DNA of 64,000 nucleotides from Pseudomonas sp. AN-1 (GTDB lineage Bacteria; Pseudomonadota; Gammaproteobacteria; Pseudomonadales; Pseudomonadaceae): contig NZ_CP139195.1 in the NCBI RefSeq assembly GCF_034057115.1, positions 434,001-498,000 of the forward strand. The letters run 5' to 3'. The notes under the pieces were generated by a model. That model did not search any database. It was not told the DNA's origin and was given only the letters and a program-made list of their open reading frames with translations. A program made the position numbers and the translations under genes. Below, piece by piece: positions 51,175-60,398 of this stretch (position 1 is the first letter of the stretch; each line of letters opens with the position of its first letter).

Positions 51175-52665
51175 TCAGTCGAACACGATGCCCTGGGCCA
51201 GCGGCAGCTCGCGCGAGTAGTTCACGGTGTTGGTCTGCCGGCGCATGTAAGCCTTCCAGGAGTCCGAGCCCGACTCGCGGCCGCCGCCGGTTTCCTTCTC
51301 GCCACCGAAGGCGCCGCCGATCTCCGCGCCGCTCGGACCGATGTTGACGTTGGCGATGCCGCAGTCGCTGCCGGCCGCACTCTGGAAGGCTTCCGCCTCG
51401 CGCACGTCGGTGGTGAAGATGCACGAGGAGAGGCCCTGCGGCACCTCGTTGTTGAGGCGCAGCGCCTCGTCGAAGTCGCGGTAGCCCAGCACGTAGAGGA
51501 TCGGCGCGAAGGTCTCGTGGCGCACCACCTCGCTCTGCGCCGGCATCTCCACCAGCGCCGGGCTGACGTAGTAGGCGTTCGGGTACTGCTCGGCCAGCTG
51601 GCGCTCGCCGCCGAACACCTGGCCGCCTTCGTCGCGGGCTTTTACCAGCGCGTTCTGCATGGCCTCGAAGGCCTGCTTGTCGATCAGCGGGCCGACCAGG
51701 TTGCCCTGCAGCGGGTGGCCGATGCGCACCTTGGCGTAGGCGGCCTTCAGGCGCGCGACTATCTCGTCCTTGACCGACTCGTGGGCGATCAGGCGGCGCA
51801 GGGTGGTGCAGCGCTGGCCGGCGGTGCCGACGGCGCTGAACAGGATGGCGCGCACCGCCATGTCCAGGTCGGCGCTGGGCGCGAGGATCATCGCGTTGTT
51901 GCCGCCCAGTTCGAGGATGCAGCGGCCGAAGCGCGCGGCGACGCGCGGGGCGACCTCGCGGCCCATGCGGGTGCTGCCGGTGGCGCTGACCAGCACCACG
52001 CGCGGATCGGCGACCAGCGCTTCGCCGGCGTCGCGGTCGCCGACGATCAGCTGGCTGAGGCCGGCCGGAGCGTCGCCGAAGGCCTTCAGCGCCTTGTCGA
52101 ACAGCGCCTGGCAGGCGAGGGCGGTCAGCGGGGTCTTCTCCGACGGCTTCCACAGCACGGCGTTGCCGCACACCAGCGCCAGGGTGGCGTTCCACGCCCA
52201 CACGGCGACCGGGAAGTTGAAGGCGCTGATCACGCCGACCACGCCCAGCGGGTGCCAGGTCTCGCGCATGTGGTGGCCCGGGCGCTCGGAGGCGATGGTC
52301 AGGCCGTACAGCTGGCGCGACAGGCCGACGGCGAAGTCGCAGATGTCGATCATTTCCTGCACTTCGCCCAGGCCTTCCTGGGTGATCTTGCCGGCCTCCC
52401 AGGACACCAGCTCGGCCAGCTCGGCCTTGTGCTCGCGCAGCACCTCGCCGAACAGGCGTACCAGCTCGCCGCGGCGCGGGGCCGGCACGCTACGCCAGGT
52501 CTCGAAGGCGGCCTGGGCGGCGGCGATCTTCGCCGGCACGCTGGCGGCCGGCTCCAGCGCCACGGCGCCGATGCGGCTGCCGTCGATGGGGCTGTGGATG
52601 ACGTGGCTGCCCTGGTTGGCGGCCTCGGCGCTGACGCCCAGGCGGCTGAGAAGATGCTCGACCAT
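51175..52665 (-). CDS. amaB: 2-aminoadipate semialdehyde (piperideine-6-carboxylate) dehydrogenase
   Basis: A 496-residue aldehyde dehydrogenase of the ALDH7/AmaB type. Catalytic C286 lies in GTAGQRCTTLRR, with general base E252 in LELGGNNAMI and the oxyanion asparagine N150 in SAFNFPVAVW. It oxidises 2-aminoadipate 6-semialdehyde, in equilibrium with piperideine-6-carboxylate, to 2-aminoadipate. It is divergent from a LysR regulator, beyond which lie the genes for the next two steps. The pipecolate oxidase gene amaA, a common neighbour, is absent. Confidence 0.92.
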   Translation of the reverse strand: MVEHLLSRLGVSAEAANQGSHVIHSPIDGSRIGAVALEPAASVPAKIAAAQAAFETWRSVPAPRRGELVRLFGEVLREHKAELAELVSWEAGKITQEGLGEVQEMIDICDFAVGLSRQLYGLTIASERPGHHMRETWHPLGVVGVISAFNFPVAVWAWNATLALVCGNAVLWKPSEKTPLTALACQALFDKALKAFGDAPAGLSQLIVGDRDAGEALVADPRVVLVSATGSTRMGREVAPRVAARFGRCILELGGNNAMILAPSADLDMAVRAILFSAVGTAGQRCTTLRRLIAHESVKDEIVARLKAAYAKVRIGHPLQGNLVGPLIDKQAFEAMQNALVKARDEGGQVFGGERQLAEQYPNAYYVSPALVEMPAQSEVVRHETFAPILYVLGYRDFDEALRLNNEVPQGLSSCIFTTDVREAEAFQSAAGSDCGIANVNIGPSGAEIGGAFGGEKETGGGRESGSDSWKAYMRRQTNTVNYSRELPLAQGIVFD

Positions 52666-52802
52666 GATTGGCTCCTGTCGCAGGATTGTTGGAATTTGGC
52701 CTCCCGGTCAGTATCGATCCGCCTCTCGCAGGCTCACAAGCGAGGGTTTTTCGCCTTATCATTCCTTTAATTCATGCTTTGCTGGCCGCCACCGAGAGTC
52801 CC

Positions 52803-53693
52803 ATGTCCAAACGTCTGATGCCGTCCATGACCGCGCTGCAGTGCTTCGAGGCGGTCGCGCGCCACCTGAGCTTCACCCGCGCCGCCGAGGAGCTGCACCT
52901 GACCCAGAGCGCGGTGAGCAAGCAGGTCGCCCAGCTCGAGGACATGCTCCAGCACCTGCTGTTCCGCCGCATCCGTCGCCGCCTGCAGCTCACCCCGGCT
53001 GGCGAGCTGTACCTGGCCGAGGTCAACAAGATCCTCAACCAGGTGGCGATGTCCACCCACTACATCCTCTCCTACGGCGGCAACACCGAGGTGCTCAAGG
53101 TGGCGACCCAGCCGACCTTCGGCGCGCGCTGGCTGATTCCGCATCTCAAGGGCTTCGGCAAGGCCAACCCGAACATCCACCTCGACCTGCGCAACGTGCT
53201 GGAGCCGTTCGACCTGCTGGAGGGCAAGGCCGACGTGGTGTTCTTCTTCGGCCAGGGCACCTGGCCGGGTGCCGAGTGCATCGAGCTGTTCGGCGAGACC
53301 ATGGTGCCGGTGTGCGCGCCGGATCTGTTCGCCAGCGGCATCGCCAGTCCCGAGCAGCTCGGCGAGCAGGTGCTGATGCAGTGCGTGTCGCGCCCGGAGG
53401 CCTGGCACGACTGGTTCGACAGCCTCGGCCTGCAGACCAGCCACAGCTACCACGGTCCGCGCTTCGAGACCTTCTACATGTGCATCCGCGCCGCCCAGGC
53501 CGGCTGTGGCGTGGCGCTGGTGCCGCGCTTCCTGGTCGAGGACGAGCTTGCCGACGGCAAGCTGGTGATCGCCTGGGACCACGAGCTGCCCAGCACCGGC
53601 AAGCACTTCATGGCCTACGCCGAACACGCCGCCGAGGTGCCGAAGATCCGCGCCTTCGTGAAGTGGATTCGCGGCCAGCTCGACGCGGGCTGA
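52803..53693 (+). CDS. LysR-family (GcvA-like) regulator of lysine catabolism
   Basis: A 296-residue regulator. N-terminal HTH in MTALQCFEAVARHLSFTRAA and LHLTQSAVSKQVAQLE, then an effector domain of the GcvA/AmpR type (VATQPTFGARWLIPHLKGF). The ATG at 52803 is used; the open frame extends back over the amaB promoter. It is divergent from amaB and upstream of the aminotransferase and hglS genes, so it probably controls the 2-aminoadipate branch. The same regulator position is seen beside hglS in P. putida. Confidence 0.87.
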   Translation: MSKRLMPSMTALQCFEAVARHLSFTRAAEELHLTQSAVSKQVAQLEDMLQHLLFRRIRRRLQLTPAGELYLAEVNKILNQVAMSTHYILSYGGNTEVLKVATQPTFGARWLIPHLKGFGKANPNIHLDLRNVLEPFDLLEGKADVVFFFGQGTWPGAECIELFGETMVPVCAPDLFASGIASPEQLGEQVLMQCVSRPEAWHDWFDSLGLQTSHSYHGPRFETFYMCIRAAQAGCGVALVPRFLVEDELADGKLVIAWDHELPSTGKHFMAYAEHAAEVPKIRAFVKWIRGQLDAG

Positions 53694-53770
53694 CCACGGG
53701 GTTGGTGGACAAGGCCGCGCAGTTGCCCTCCCGATGCGATGCTTAGCGCAATGCATGAAGCCGATTTCCC

Positions 53771-53839
53771 GGTCCGTAGGGGCGAATTCATTCGCCTTGG
53801 GGGGCTGGCGAATGAATTCGCCCCTACAACGGATTACCC
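53771..53839. repeat. Palindromic repeat (GTAGGGGCGAATTCATTCGCC type)
   Basis: GTAGGGGCGAATTCATTCGCC and its inverse GGCGAATGAATTCGCCCCTAC flank a short TTGGGGGGCT spacer, followed by AACGGATT. The core and flank ATTTCCCGG...ACAACGGATT are shared with 60219-60292. It lies in the 265-base gap between the regulator and aminotransferase genes, which holds no other supported feature. Confidence 0.82.
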
Positions 53840-53958
53840 GGGTGATCCTGTACTGGCAGGAAAAAAAGGAATAAGAGAGCGATTTTTTTTCGTTTGCCGC
53901 CTGCCTGCCCCTGCCGATTTCATGGTGCGCACCACCAGTCCTTGCGGAGCAGCGCGCC

Positions 53959-55209
53959 ATGCCGTCGACCCACGTCAGCCAGTCCCTGGCCATCGTCCAC
54001 CCGATCAGCCTCAGCCACGGCCGCAACGCCGAGGTCTGGGATACCGCCGGCAAGCGCTACATCGACTTCGTCGGCGGCATCGGCGTGCTCAACCTCGGCC
54101 ACTGCCACCCGCGTATCGTCGAGGCGGTGCGCGAGCAGGCCGGGCGGCTGACCCACTCGGCGTTCAACGCGCTGCCCCACGAGGGCTATAGCCAGCTGCT
54201 GGACGCGCTGGCGCGCTTCGTGCCGGTGTCCTACCGCCTCTCCGGCATGCTCACCAACAGCGGTGCCGAGGCCACCGAGAACGCCTTGAAGATCGTCCGC
54301 GCCGCCACCGGGCGCGGCGCGGTGATCGCCTTCGACGGCGGCTTCCACGGTCGCACCCTGGCCGCCCTCAATCTCAACGGCAAGGTCGCCCCCTACAAGC
54401 AGAAGGTCGGCGCGCTGCCCGGCCCGGTGTACCACCTGCCGTACCCGAGCGCCGACAACGGCGTCAGCGTCGAGGTCGCCCGCGCGGCGATGGAGCGGCT
54501 GTTCAGCGTGGAGATCGACGTCGAGGAAGTCGGCTGCTTCATCCTCGAGGCGGTGCAGGGCGAGGGCGGCTTCCAGGCGCTCGACGCCGGCTTCGCCCAG
54601 TACCTGCGGCGCTTCTGCGACGAGCGCGGCATCGTCCTGATCGTCGACGAGATCCAGTCCGGCTTCGGCCGCACCGGCCAGCGCTTCGCCTTCTCGCTCC
54701 TGGGCATCGAGCCGGACCTGCTGCTGCTCGGCAAGAGCATCGCCGGTGGCCTGCCGCTGGGCGCGCTGGTCGGCCGCCCGGAGCTGCTCAATGCGCTGCC
54801 CAAGGGCGGCCTGGGCGGCACCTACTCGGGCAATCCGCTGGCCTGCGCGGCGGCGCTGACCACCCTGGAGCTGATGAGCGACGCCAACCTGGCGACCTGG
54901 GGCGAGCGCCAGGAGCAGTGCATCCTGCGCCACTTCCGCGCCTGGCAGGACAGCGAGCTGGCCCCGGCGCTGGCGCGCCTGACCGGCGTCGGTGCCATGC
55001 GCGGCATCGAGCTGCGCAGCGACGACGGCGGGCCGGGCACTGAACGCCTCGCCCGCCTGCTGGCCAGTGCCCGCGAGGCCGGCCTGCTGCTGATGCCGAG
55101 CGGCAAGCACCGCCACATCGTCCGCCTGCTGGCGCCGCTGACCGCCGAGGAGGAGATCCTCGAGGAAGGCATGGCGATCTTCCGTCGTTGCCTGCAGGCG
55201 AGTCTCTGA
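53959..55209 (+). CDS. Class III aminotransferase, probable 2-aminoadipate transaminase
   Basis: A 416-residue PLP aminotransferase of the ornithine/GABA type. Visible are NSGAEATENALK, FDGGFHGRT (125-133), D230 in VDEIQSGFGRTG and PLP lysine K259 in LGKSIAGGLPLGALVG. It lies between amaB/LysR and hglS, so it most likely converts 2-aminoadipate to 2-oxoadipate with 2-oxoglutarate as acceptor. GABA or 5-aminovalerate activity is possible from family alone. Confidence 0.86.
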   Translation: MPSTHVSQSLAIVHPISLSHGRNAEVWDTAGKRYIDFVGGIGVLNLGHCHPRIVEAVREQAGRLTHSAFNALPHEGYSQLLDALARFVPVSYRLSGMLTNSGAEATENALKIVRAATGRGAVIAFDGGFHGRTLAALNLNGKVAPYKQKVGALPGPVYHLPYPSADNGVSVEVARAAMERLFSVEIDVEEVGCFILEAVQGEGGFQALDAGFAQYLRRFCDERGIVLIVDEIQSGFGRTGQRFAFSLLGIEPDLLLLGKSIAGGLPLGALVGRPELLNALPKGGLGGTYSGNPLACAAALTTLELMSDANLATWGERQEQCILRHFRAWQDSELAPALARLTGVGAMRGIELRSDDGGPGTERLARLLASAREAGLLLMPSGKHRHIVRLLAPLTAEEEILEEGMAIFRRCLQASL

Positions 55210-55215
55210 ACCCCG

Positions 55216-55276
55216 CCCGTAGGGTACGCCGCGCGCACCATAAGAGGCCGGCGGTGCGCATGGCGCACCCTACGGG
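55216..55276. repeat. GTAGGGTGCGCC-type palindromic repeat, copy 1
   Basis: CCCGTAGGGTACGCCGCGCG and the inverse GTGCGCATGGCGCACCCTAC enclose a short spacer. Same family as 31812 and 55352. Confidence 0.82.
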
Positions 55277-55351
55277 TATCGGAATTCCTCGGCGGAATGA
55301 AGTGCAGAGAATTTGTCGTTTGAGCGGCGGTTCAGTCCTCAACAGAATGAA

Positions 55352-55413
55352 TCCGTAGGGTGCGCCGTGCGCACCAGCGATGGCCAAGAGGTGCGCACGG
55401 CGCACCCTACGGG
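55352..55413. repeat. GTAGGGTGCGCC-type palindromic repeat, copy 2
   Basis: CCGTAGGGTGCGCCGTGCGC and the inverse GTGCGCACGGCGCACCCTAC. It lies 75 bases after copy 1 and just before hglS, so the aminotransferase and hglS messages may be partly uncoupled. Confidence 0.82.
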
Positions 55414-55442
55414 CCGCAGCAGATTCCCAGGAGTGCAGTGCG

Positions 55443-56831
55443 ATGAACCAGAACGCCTTTGTCAGTCCGGACGCGATCCGTGCGCGTTTCTCCCTGGCCA
55501 TGTCCGCCATGTACCAGAGCGAGGTGCCGCTGTACGGCGACCTGCTCGACCTGGTCGGCCGGATCAACCGCCGCACGCTGGACGCGGCCCCGGCGCTGGC
55601 CGAAACGCTGTGCGCCAGCGGCGAGCTGCAACGTCTGGCCGAGGAGCGCCACGGCGCCATCCGCCTGGGCAGCGCCGAGGAACTGGCGACCATGGCGCGG
55701 CTGTTCGCGGTGATGGGCATGCAGCCGGTGGCCTACTACGACCTGAGCTGCGCCGGCGTGCCGGTGCACGCCACCGCGTTCCGCGCGGTTGGCGAGGCGG
55801 CGCTGGCCCACAGCCCGTTCCGCGTGTTCACCTCGCTGCTGCGCCTGGAGCTGATCGACGACCCGGCGCTGCGCGCCCAGGCCGCCGGGATCCTCGCCGG
55901 CCGGCAGATCTTCACCGAGCAGGCGCTGGCGCTGATCGATCAGTGCGAGCAGGCCGGCGGGCTGACCGAGCAGCAGGCCGGCGTGTTCATCCGCGAGGCG
56001 CTGCAGACCTTCCGCTGGCATCGCCAGGCGCGGGTCAGCGCCGCCGTGTACCAGCAGCTGCACGAGCAGCACCGGCTGATCGCCGACGTGGTGGCCTTCC
56101 CCAATCCGCACATCAACCACCTGACCCCCTGCACCCTGGACATCGACGCCGTGCAGGCGGCGATGCCGGGCCGCGGCATGGCGGCCAAGGAGCTGGTTGA
56201 GGGCCCGCCGGCGCGGCGCTGCCCGATCCTGCTGCGCCAGACCAGCTTCAAGGCGCTCGACGAGGCGGTGCAGTTCGCCTGCGGCACGCCGGGCTCGCAC
56301 AGCGCGCGCTTCGGCGAGATCGAGCAGCGCGGCGCGGCGCTGACCGCCCGCGGCCGCGCGCTCTACGACCGCCTGCTCGCCGCCGCCCGCGAACGCTGCC
56401 AGGGCGTGCCGGCGGCGGACTACCCGCAGGCCTACGCCCAGGCGCTGGCCGCCTGCTTCGCGGACTTCCCCGACGACTACGACCAGCTGCGCCGCGAGGG
56501 GCTGGTGTTCGGCCGCTACCAGGTCACCGACGCGGGCCGTGCGGCCCGCCGCGAGGGCCGTCTGGCGGGCGATCGCGAGGCGCTGCTCAAGGCCGGCCAG
56601 CTGCGCTGGGAGCCGCAGCGCTACGAGGACTTCCTGCCGGTCAGCGCGGCGGGCATCTTCCAGTCCAACCTCGGCGACAACACCCGCGGTGCCTACGACC
56701 GGAGTGCCAACCGCGCCGAGTTCGAGCGCGCCCTCGGCCGTCCGGTGCTCGACGAGCTGACGCTCTACGCCCGCGTGCAGGACGCCTCGCTGCAGGCCTG
56801 CGCGCAGGAGCTGGGTCTGCCGCTGGTGTAG
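55443..56831 (+). CDS. hglS: 2-oxoadipate dioxygenase/decarboxylase (D-2-hydroxyglutarate synthase)
   Basis: A 462-residue DUF1338 (HglS) enzyme. It converts 2-oxoadipate and O2 to D-2-hydroxyglutarate and CO2 in the pseudomonad lysine route. The metal ligands reported for P. putida HglS are matched at the same numbers: H70 (with R74 in RHGAIR), H226 in NPHINHLTP and E294 in FGEIEQRG. The start at 55443 (MNQNAFVSPDAIR) is close to a repeat element. It follows the aminotransferase gene and precedes an amino-acid ABC transporter beyond a terminator. Confidence 0.93.
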   Translation: MNQNAFVSPDAIRARFSLAMSAMYQSEVPLYGDLLDLVGRINRRTLDAAPALAETLCASGELQRLAEERHGAIRLGSAEELATMARLFAVMGMQPVAYYDLSCAGVPVHATAFRAVGEAALAHSPFRVFTSLLRLELIDDPALRAQAAGILAGRQIFTEQALALIDQCEQAGGLTEQQAGVFIREALQTFRWHRQARVSAAVYQQLHEQHRLIADVVAFPNPHINHLTPCTLDIDAVQAAMPGRGMAAKELVEGPPARRCPILLRQTSFKALDEAVQFACGTPGSHSARFGEIEQRGAALTARGRALYDRLLAAARERCQGVPAADYPQAYAQALAACFADFPDDYDQLRREGLVFGRYQVTDAGRAARREGRLAGDREALLKAGQLRWEPQRYEDFLPVSAAGIFQSNLGDNTRGAYDRSANRAEFERALGRPVLDELTLYARVQDASLQACAQELGLPLV

Positions 56832-56914
56832 GCGCTGCCGCGCGTCAGGCGCCGCGTCCTGGCGCCGGGCTTGCCCGGCCGCTCGCGGCCCTCCCCATCG
56901 CTGTTCTTACCCTG

Positions 56915-56946
56915 TCCCCGGTCGCTGTGTGCGCCGGGGATTTTTT
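56915..56946 (+). terminator. hglS terminator
   Basis: TCCCCGG and CCGGGGA around a 12-base loop, followed by TTTTTTG. Confidence 0.8.
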
Positions 56947-57091
56947 GTTTTCCGGGCCGGCGAGATGCGCTGCGAACAGTAGTTTTTGGAATGGAAAGCG
57001 TCGTTCTTTTCGTTTGAGCGGTGCGCGCGGAGTTGCTTTCATCGGGGCGTGACCAAGGCCATCGCGCCGGCCGCCCCGGACCGGACGCGAG

Positions 57092-57107
57092 ACAAGAACA
57101 ACAAAGG
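57092..57107 (+). promoter_or_regulatory. A-rich Hfq/Crc motif at the ABC transporter start
   Basis: ACAAGAACAACAAAGG lies 7-22 bases before the ATG at 57115 and includes the ribosome site. It matches the AAnAAnAA catabolite-activity pattern and predicts repression of amino-acid uptake by Hfq/Crc when preferred carbon is present. Confidence 0.68.
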
Positions 57108-57114
57108 TGTAGCC

Positions 57115-57888
57115 ATGCAAGCATCCGCCCCCGCCCTGGAAATCCGCGACCTGCACAAGCGCTACGGCGAGCTGGAGGTGCTCAAGGGCGTCTCGCTGAC
57201 CGCCCGCGACGGCGACGTGATCTCCATCCTCGGCTCCTCCGGCTCCGGCAAGTCGACCTTCCTGCGCTGCATCAACCTGCTGGAAAACCCCTGCAAGGGC
57301 GAGATCCACGTCGCCGGCGAGCAGCTCAAGCTGAAGACCGCCCGCGAGGGCCATCTGGTCGCCGCCGACCCGAGGCAGATCAACCGCCTGCGCAGCGAAC
57401 TGGGCTTCGTGTTCCAGAACTTCAACCTGTGGCCGCACATGACCATCCTCGACAACGTGATCGAGGCGCCGCGCCGCGTGCTGGGCCTGTCCAGGGCCGA
57501 GGCCACCGAGCGCGCCGAGGCGCTGCTGGCCAAGGTCGGCATCGCCGACAAGCGCCACTGCTACCCGAGCCAGCTGTCCGGCGGCCAGCAGCAGCGCGCC
57601 GCCATCGCCCGCACCCTGTGCATGGAGCCCAAGGTCATCCTGTTCGACGAGCCGACCTCGGCGCTCGACCCGGAGATGGTCCAGGAGGTGCTCAACGTGA
57701 TCCGCGCGCTGGCCGAGGAGGGCCGCACCATGCTGCTGGTCACCCACGAGATGAAGTTCGCCCGCCAGGTTTCCAGCGAGGTGGTGTTCCTCCACCAGGG
57801 CCGCGTCGAGGAGCAGGGCAGTCCGCAACAGGTCTTCGACAACCCGCAGTCCGCGCGTTGCCAGCAGTTCATGTCCAGCAATCACTGA
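57115..57888 (+). CDS. Polar amino-acid ABC transporter ATPase
   Basis: A 257-residue HisP/AotP-type ATPase. Walker A is GSSGSGKST, the Q-loop is VFQNFNLWPHMT, the signature is LSGGQQQR, Walker B is VILFDEPTSALD and the switch is VTHEMKFAR. First in a four-gene operon (ATPase, binding protein, two permeases). Context after amaB/hglS suggests lysine, D-lysine or a related basic amino acid as substrate, but arginine/ornithine or others cannot be excluded. Confidence 0.92.
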   Translation: MQASAPALEIRDLHKRYGELEVLKGVSLTARDGDVISILGSSGSGKSTFLRCINLLENPCKGEIHVAGEQLKLKTAREGHLVAADPRQINRLRSELGFVFQNFNLWPHMTILDNVIEAPRRVLGLSRAEATERAEALLAKVGIADKRHCYPSQLSGGQQQRAAIARTLCMEPKVILFDEPTSALDPEMVQEVLNVIRALAEEGRTMLLVTHEMKFARQVSSEVVFLHQGRVEEQGSPQQVFDNPQSARCQQFMSSNH

Positions 57889-57902
57889 TCGGAGAGCCAA
57901 CC

Positions 57903-58658
57903 ATGCATGACTACAAGAAAGTGCTGCTCGTCGCCGCCAGCGTTCTCGGCCTGCTCGGCCAGGCGGTCGCCGCCGACAAGCTCAGGGTCGGCACCGAAGG
58001 CGCCTACCCGCCGTTCAACCTGGTCGACGCCCGCGGCAAGGTCGGCGGCTTCGACGTGGAGATCGCCGAGGCGCTGTGCGCGCAGATGAAGGCCGACTGC
58101 GAGGTGGTCACCTCCGACTGGGACGGCATCATCCCGGCGCTCAACGCCAAGAAGTTCGACATGATCGTCGCCTCGATGTCGATCACCGACGAGCGCAAGC
58201 AGGCGGTCGACTTCACCGAGCCGTACTACACCAACAAGCTGCAGTTCATCGCGCCCAAGGGGGCCGAGTTCAGGACCGATGAAGCCAGCCTGAAGGGCAA
58301 GGTGATCGGCGCCCAGCGCGCCACCATCGCCGGCACCTGGCTGGAGGACAACCTCGGCGACGTGGTGCAGGTCAAGCTCTACGACACCCAGGAAAACGCC
58401 TACCTGGATCTCGCCGCCGGGCGCGTCGACGGTGTGCTGGCCGACAAGCTGGTCAACTGGGAGTGGCTCAAGAGCGAGCCGGGCAAGGACTTCGAGTTCA
58501 AGGGCGAGCCGGTCTACGACAACGACCGCATCGGCATCGCCCTGCGCAAGGGCGACGCCGAGCTGCGCGAGAAGCTGAACAGCGCGCTGCAGGCCATCGT
58601 CGCCGACGGCACCTACAAGCAGATCAACGACAAGTACTTCCCGTTCAGCATCTATTGA
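57903..58658 (+). CDS. Amino-acid ABC transporter periplasmic binding protein
   Basis: A 251-residue SBP family 3 protein. Signal peptide MHDYKKVLLVAASVLGLLGQ ends near VAA-DK. The mature protein has LRVGTEGAYPPFNLVD, GGFDVEIAEALC, DWDGIIPALNAKKFDMIVAS and MSITDERKQAVDFTEPYY, typical of HisJ/LAO/ArtJ-type proteins. It starts 14 bases after the ATPase stop codon with GGAGAG. It delivers the substrate to the two permeases. Confidence 0.92.
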   Translation: MHDYKKVLLVAASVLGLLGQAVAADKLRVGTEGAYPPFNLVDARGKVGGFDVEIAEALCAQMKADCEVVTSDWDGIIPALNAKKFDMIVASMSITDERKQAVDFTEPYYTNKLQFIAPKGAEFRTDEASLKGKVIGAQRATIAGTWLEDNLGDVVQVKLYDTQENAYLDLAAGRVDGVLADKLVNWEWLKSEPGKDFEFKGEPVYDNDRIGIALRKGDAELREKLNSALQAIVADGTYKQINDKYFPFSIY

Positions 58659-58710
58659 CGGGGCAGCGCCCGGCTGCGGCCGGGCGCACCTGCAGGCGAG
58701 GGTGACAAGC

Positions 58711-59406
58711 ATGTTTCTCGATTTGCACGGTTTCGGGCCCGCCCTGCTGGCGGGCACCTGGATCACCATAAAGCTGGCGCTGGCATCGCTGGCCGTAGGC
58801 CTGGTGCTTGGCCTTGCCGGCGCGCTGGCCAAGACCTCGAAGTACGGCGCGCTGCAGTGGCTGGGCTCGAGCTACTCGACCCTGGTGCGCGGCGTGCCCG
58901 AGCTGCTCTGGGTGCTGCTGATCTACTTCGGCAGCGTCAACCTGATGCGCGCGCTGGCCGATGCGCTGGGCATGCACAGCCTGGAGCTCAGTCCGTTCGC
59001 CGCCGGCGTGCTGGCGCTGGGCCTGTGCTTTGGCGCCTACGCCACCGAGGTGTTCCGCGGCGCCATCCTGGCCATCCCCAAAGGCCAGTGCGAGGCCGGG
59101 CAGGCGCTGGGTATCGGCACCTTCGCCATCCTCTGGCGGCTGATCCTGCCGCAGATGTGGCGCATCGCCCTGCCGGGCCTCGGCAACCTGTTCATGATCC
59201 TGATGAAGGACACCGCGCTGATCTCGGTGATCGGCCTCGAGGAGATCATGCGCCACTCGCAGATTGCGGTGACCGCCAGCAAGCAGCCGTTCACCTTCTA
59301 CCTGATCGCCGCCTGCATCTACCTGAGCCTGACCATCGTCGCCATGAGCAGCCTGGCGCTGATGGAGAAGCGTGCCGCACGCGGCTTCCGGAGGGCCTAC
59401 GCATGA
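58711..59406 (+). CDS. Amino-acid ABC transporter permease 1
   Basis: A 231-residue HisQ/AotQ-type permease with about five helices and the EAA loop EAGQALGIGTFAILWRLILP. The ATG at 58711 (MFLDLHGFGP) has GAGGGTGA upstream; a GTG nine bases earlier overlaps it. Its stop codon overlaps the next start (ATGA). Confidence 0.9.
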   Translation: MFLDLHGFGPALLAGTWITIKLALASLAVGLVLGLAGALAKTSKYGALQWLGSSYSTLVRGVPELLWVLLIYFGSVNLMRALADALGMHSLELSPFAAGVLALGLCFGAYATEVFRGAILAIPKGQCEAGQALGIGTFAILWRLILPQMWRIALPGLGNLFMILMKDTALISVIGLEEIMRHSQIAVTASKQPFTFYLIAACIYLSLTIVAMSSLALMEKRAARGFRRAYA

Positions 59407-60092
59407 ACTGGGAACTGATGATCAAGTGGACGCCGCGCCTGCTCGAAGGCGCCTGGCTGACTCTGGAGCTGGTGGGCATCGCCGTGCTGGCCGGCCTCAT
59501 CCTCGCCATCCCGCTGGGCGTGATGCGCAGCTCGCGGCACGCCTGGGTGCGCGCGCTGCCCTACGGCTACATCTTCTTCTTCCGCGGCACGCCGCTGCTG
59601 GTGCAGCTGTTCCTGGTCTACTACGGCATGGCGCAGTTCGAGGCGATACGCCAGAGCGCGCTGTGGCCGGTGCTGCGCGATCCCTACTGGTGCGCGGTGA
59701 TCACCATGACCCTGCACACCGCAGCCTACATCGCCGAGATCCTGCGCGGCGCCATCGCCGCCATCCCGCCGGGCGAGATCGAGGCGGCGCGGGCGCTGGG
59801 CATGTCGCGCTGGCAGGCGCTGCTGCACATCGTCATGCCGCGCGCCGCGCGCATCGGCCTGCCGGCCTACAGCAACGAGGTGATCCTGATGCTCAAGGCC
59901 AGCGCGCTGGCCAGCACCATCACCCTGCTGGAGCTGACCGGCATGTCGCGCACCATCATCGCCCGCACCTACCAGCCGGTGGAGATCTTCCTGATGGCCG
60001 GGGTGTTCTACCTGCTGGCTTCCTACGGGCTGGTGCGCCTGTTCCGCCTGCTGGAACAGCGCCTGCGGGTGGAGCTTTGCCAGGGGCGGTGA
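59403..60092 (+). CDS. Amino-acid ABC transporter permease 2
   Basis: A 229-residue HisM/AotM-type permease with five helices, FFFRGTPLLVQLFLVYYG, and the EAA loop EAARALGMSRWQALLHIVMP. It overlaps permease 1 by 4 bases and would form the heterodimeric channel with it. It ends the operon before a large palindromic element. Confidence 0.92.
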   Translation: MNWELMIKWTPRLLEGAWLTLELVGIAVLAGLILAIPLGVMRSSRHAWVRALPYGYIFFFRGTPLLVQLFLVYYGMAQFEAIRQSALWPVLRDPYWCAVITMTLHTAAYIAEILRGAIAAIPPGEIEAARALGMSRWQALLHIVMPRAARIGLPAYSNEVILMLKASALASTITLLELTGMSRTIIARTYQPVEIFLMAGVFYLLASYGLVRLFRLLEQRLRVELCQGR

Positions 60093-60184
60093 AGCAGGAG
60101 CGAGTCTGGTGCCGGCATCGTCCGTAAAGGGGGGCGATGCCCTTGCCCGTTCTCCGCGAGGCGGCCGGGTTTTTCTCCGTGGTG

Positions 60185-60336
60185 GCCGTGGACTCGGGGC
60201 AATCGCATGTCGCCAATTTCCCGGCCTGTCGGGGCGAATTCATGCGCCTTGACAGGGTGTTCTGGCGAATGAATTCACCCCACAACGGATTGATCAGGCT
60301 CGGAAGCCATTCATGCGATTGCCCCGAGTCCACGGC
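60185..60336. repeat. 152-base nested palindromic element with 25-bp perfect outer arms
   Basis: The left arm (60185-60209, from GCCGTGGACTCGGGG) is an exact inverse of 60312-60336. Inside lies a GGGGCGAATTCATGCGCC / GGCGAATGAATTCACCCC palindrome (60229-60284) that matches the repeat at 53771, including its ATTTCCCGG and ACAACGGATT flanks. It fills most of the 306-base gap before the Lrp gene. It looks like a small non-autonomous mobile element or a repeat inserted in a hairpin. Confidence 0.8.
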
Positions 60337-60398
60337 GGCCGCAAGCTGGTCCGGTCGTTTGCTAAGATGCCTCCTTTCCCGTTTTCGATGATTTACCG

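Noticed and set aside
45621-51347. 1908-residue open frame on the plus strand
   Set aside because: It shadows the SulP, sulfatase and topB genes, has low-complexity R/G/A/Q-rich composition and no domains.
56950-57110. Possible sigma-54 promoter before the amino-acid ABC operon
   Set aside because: A TTGCT box exists but no GG at the required 10-base spacing.
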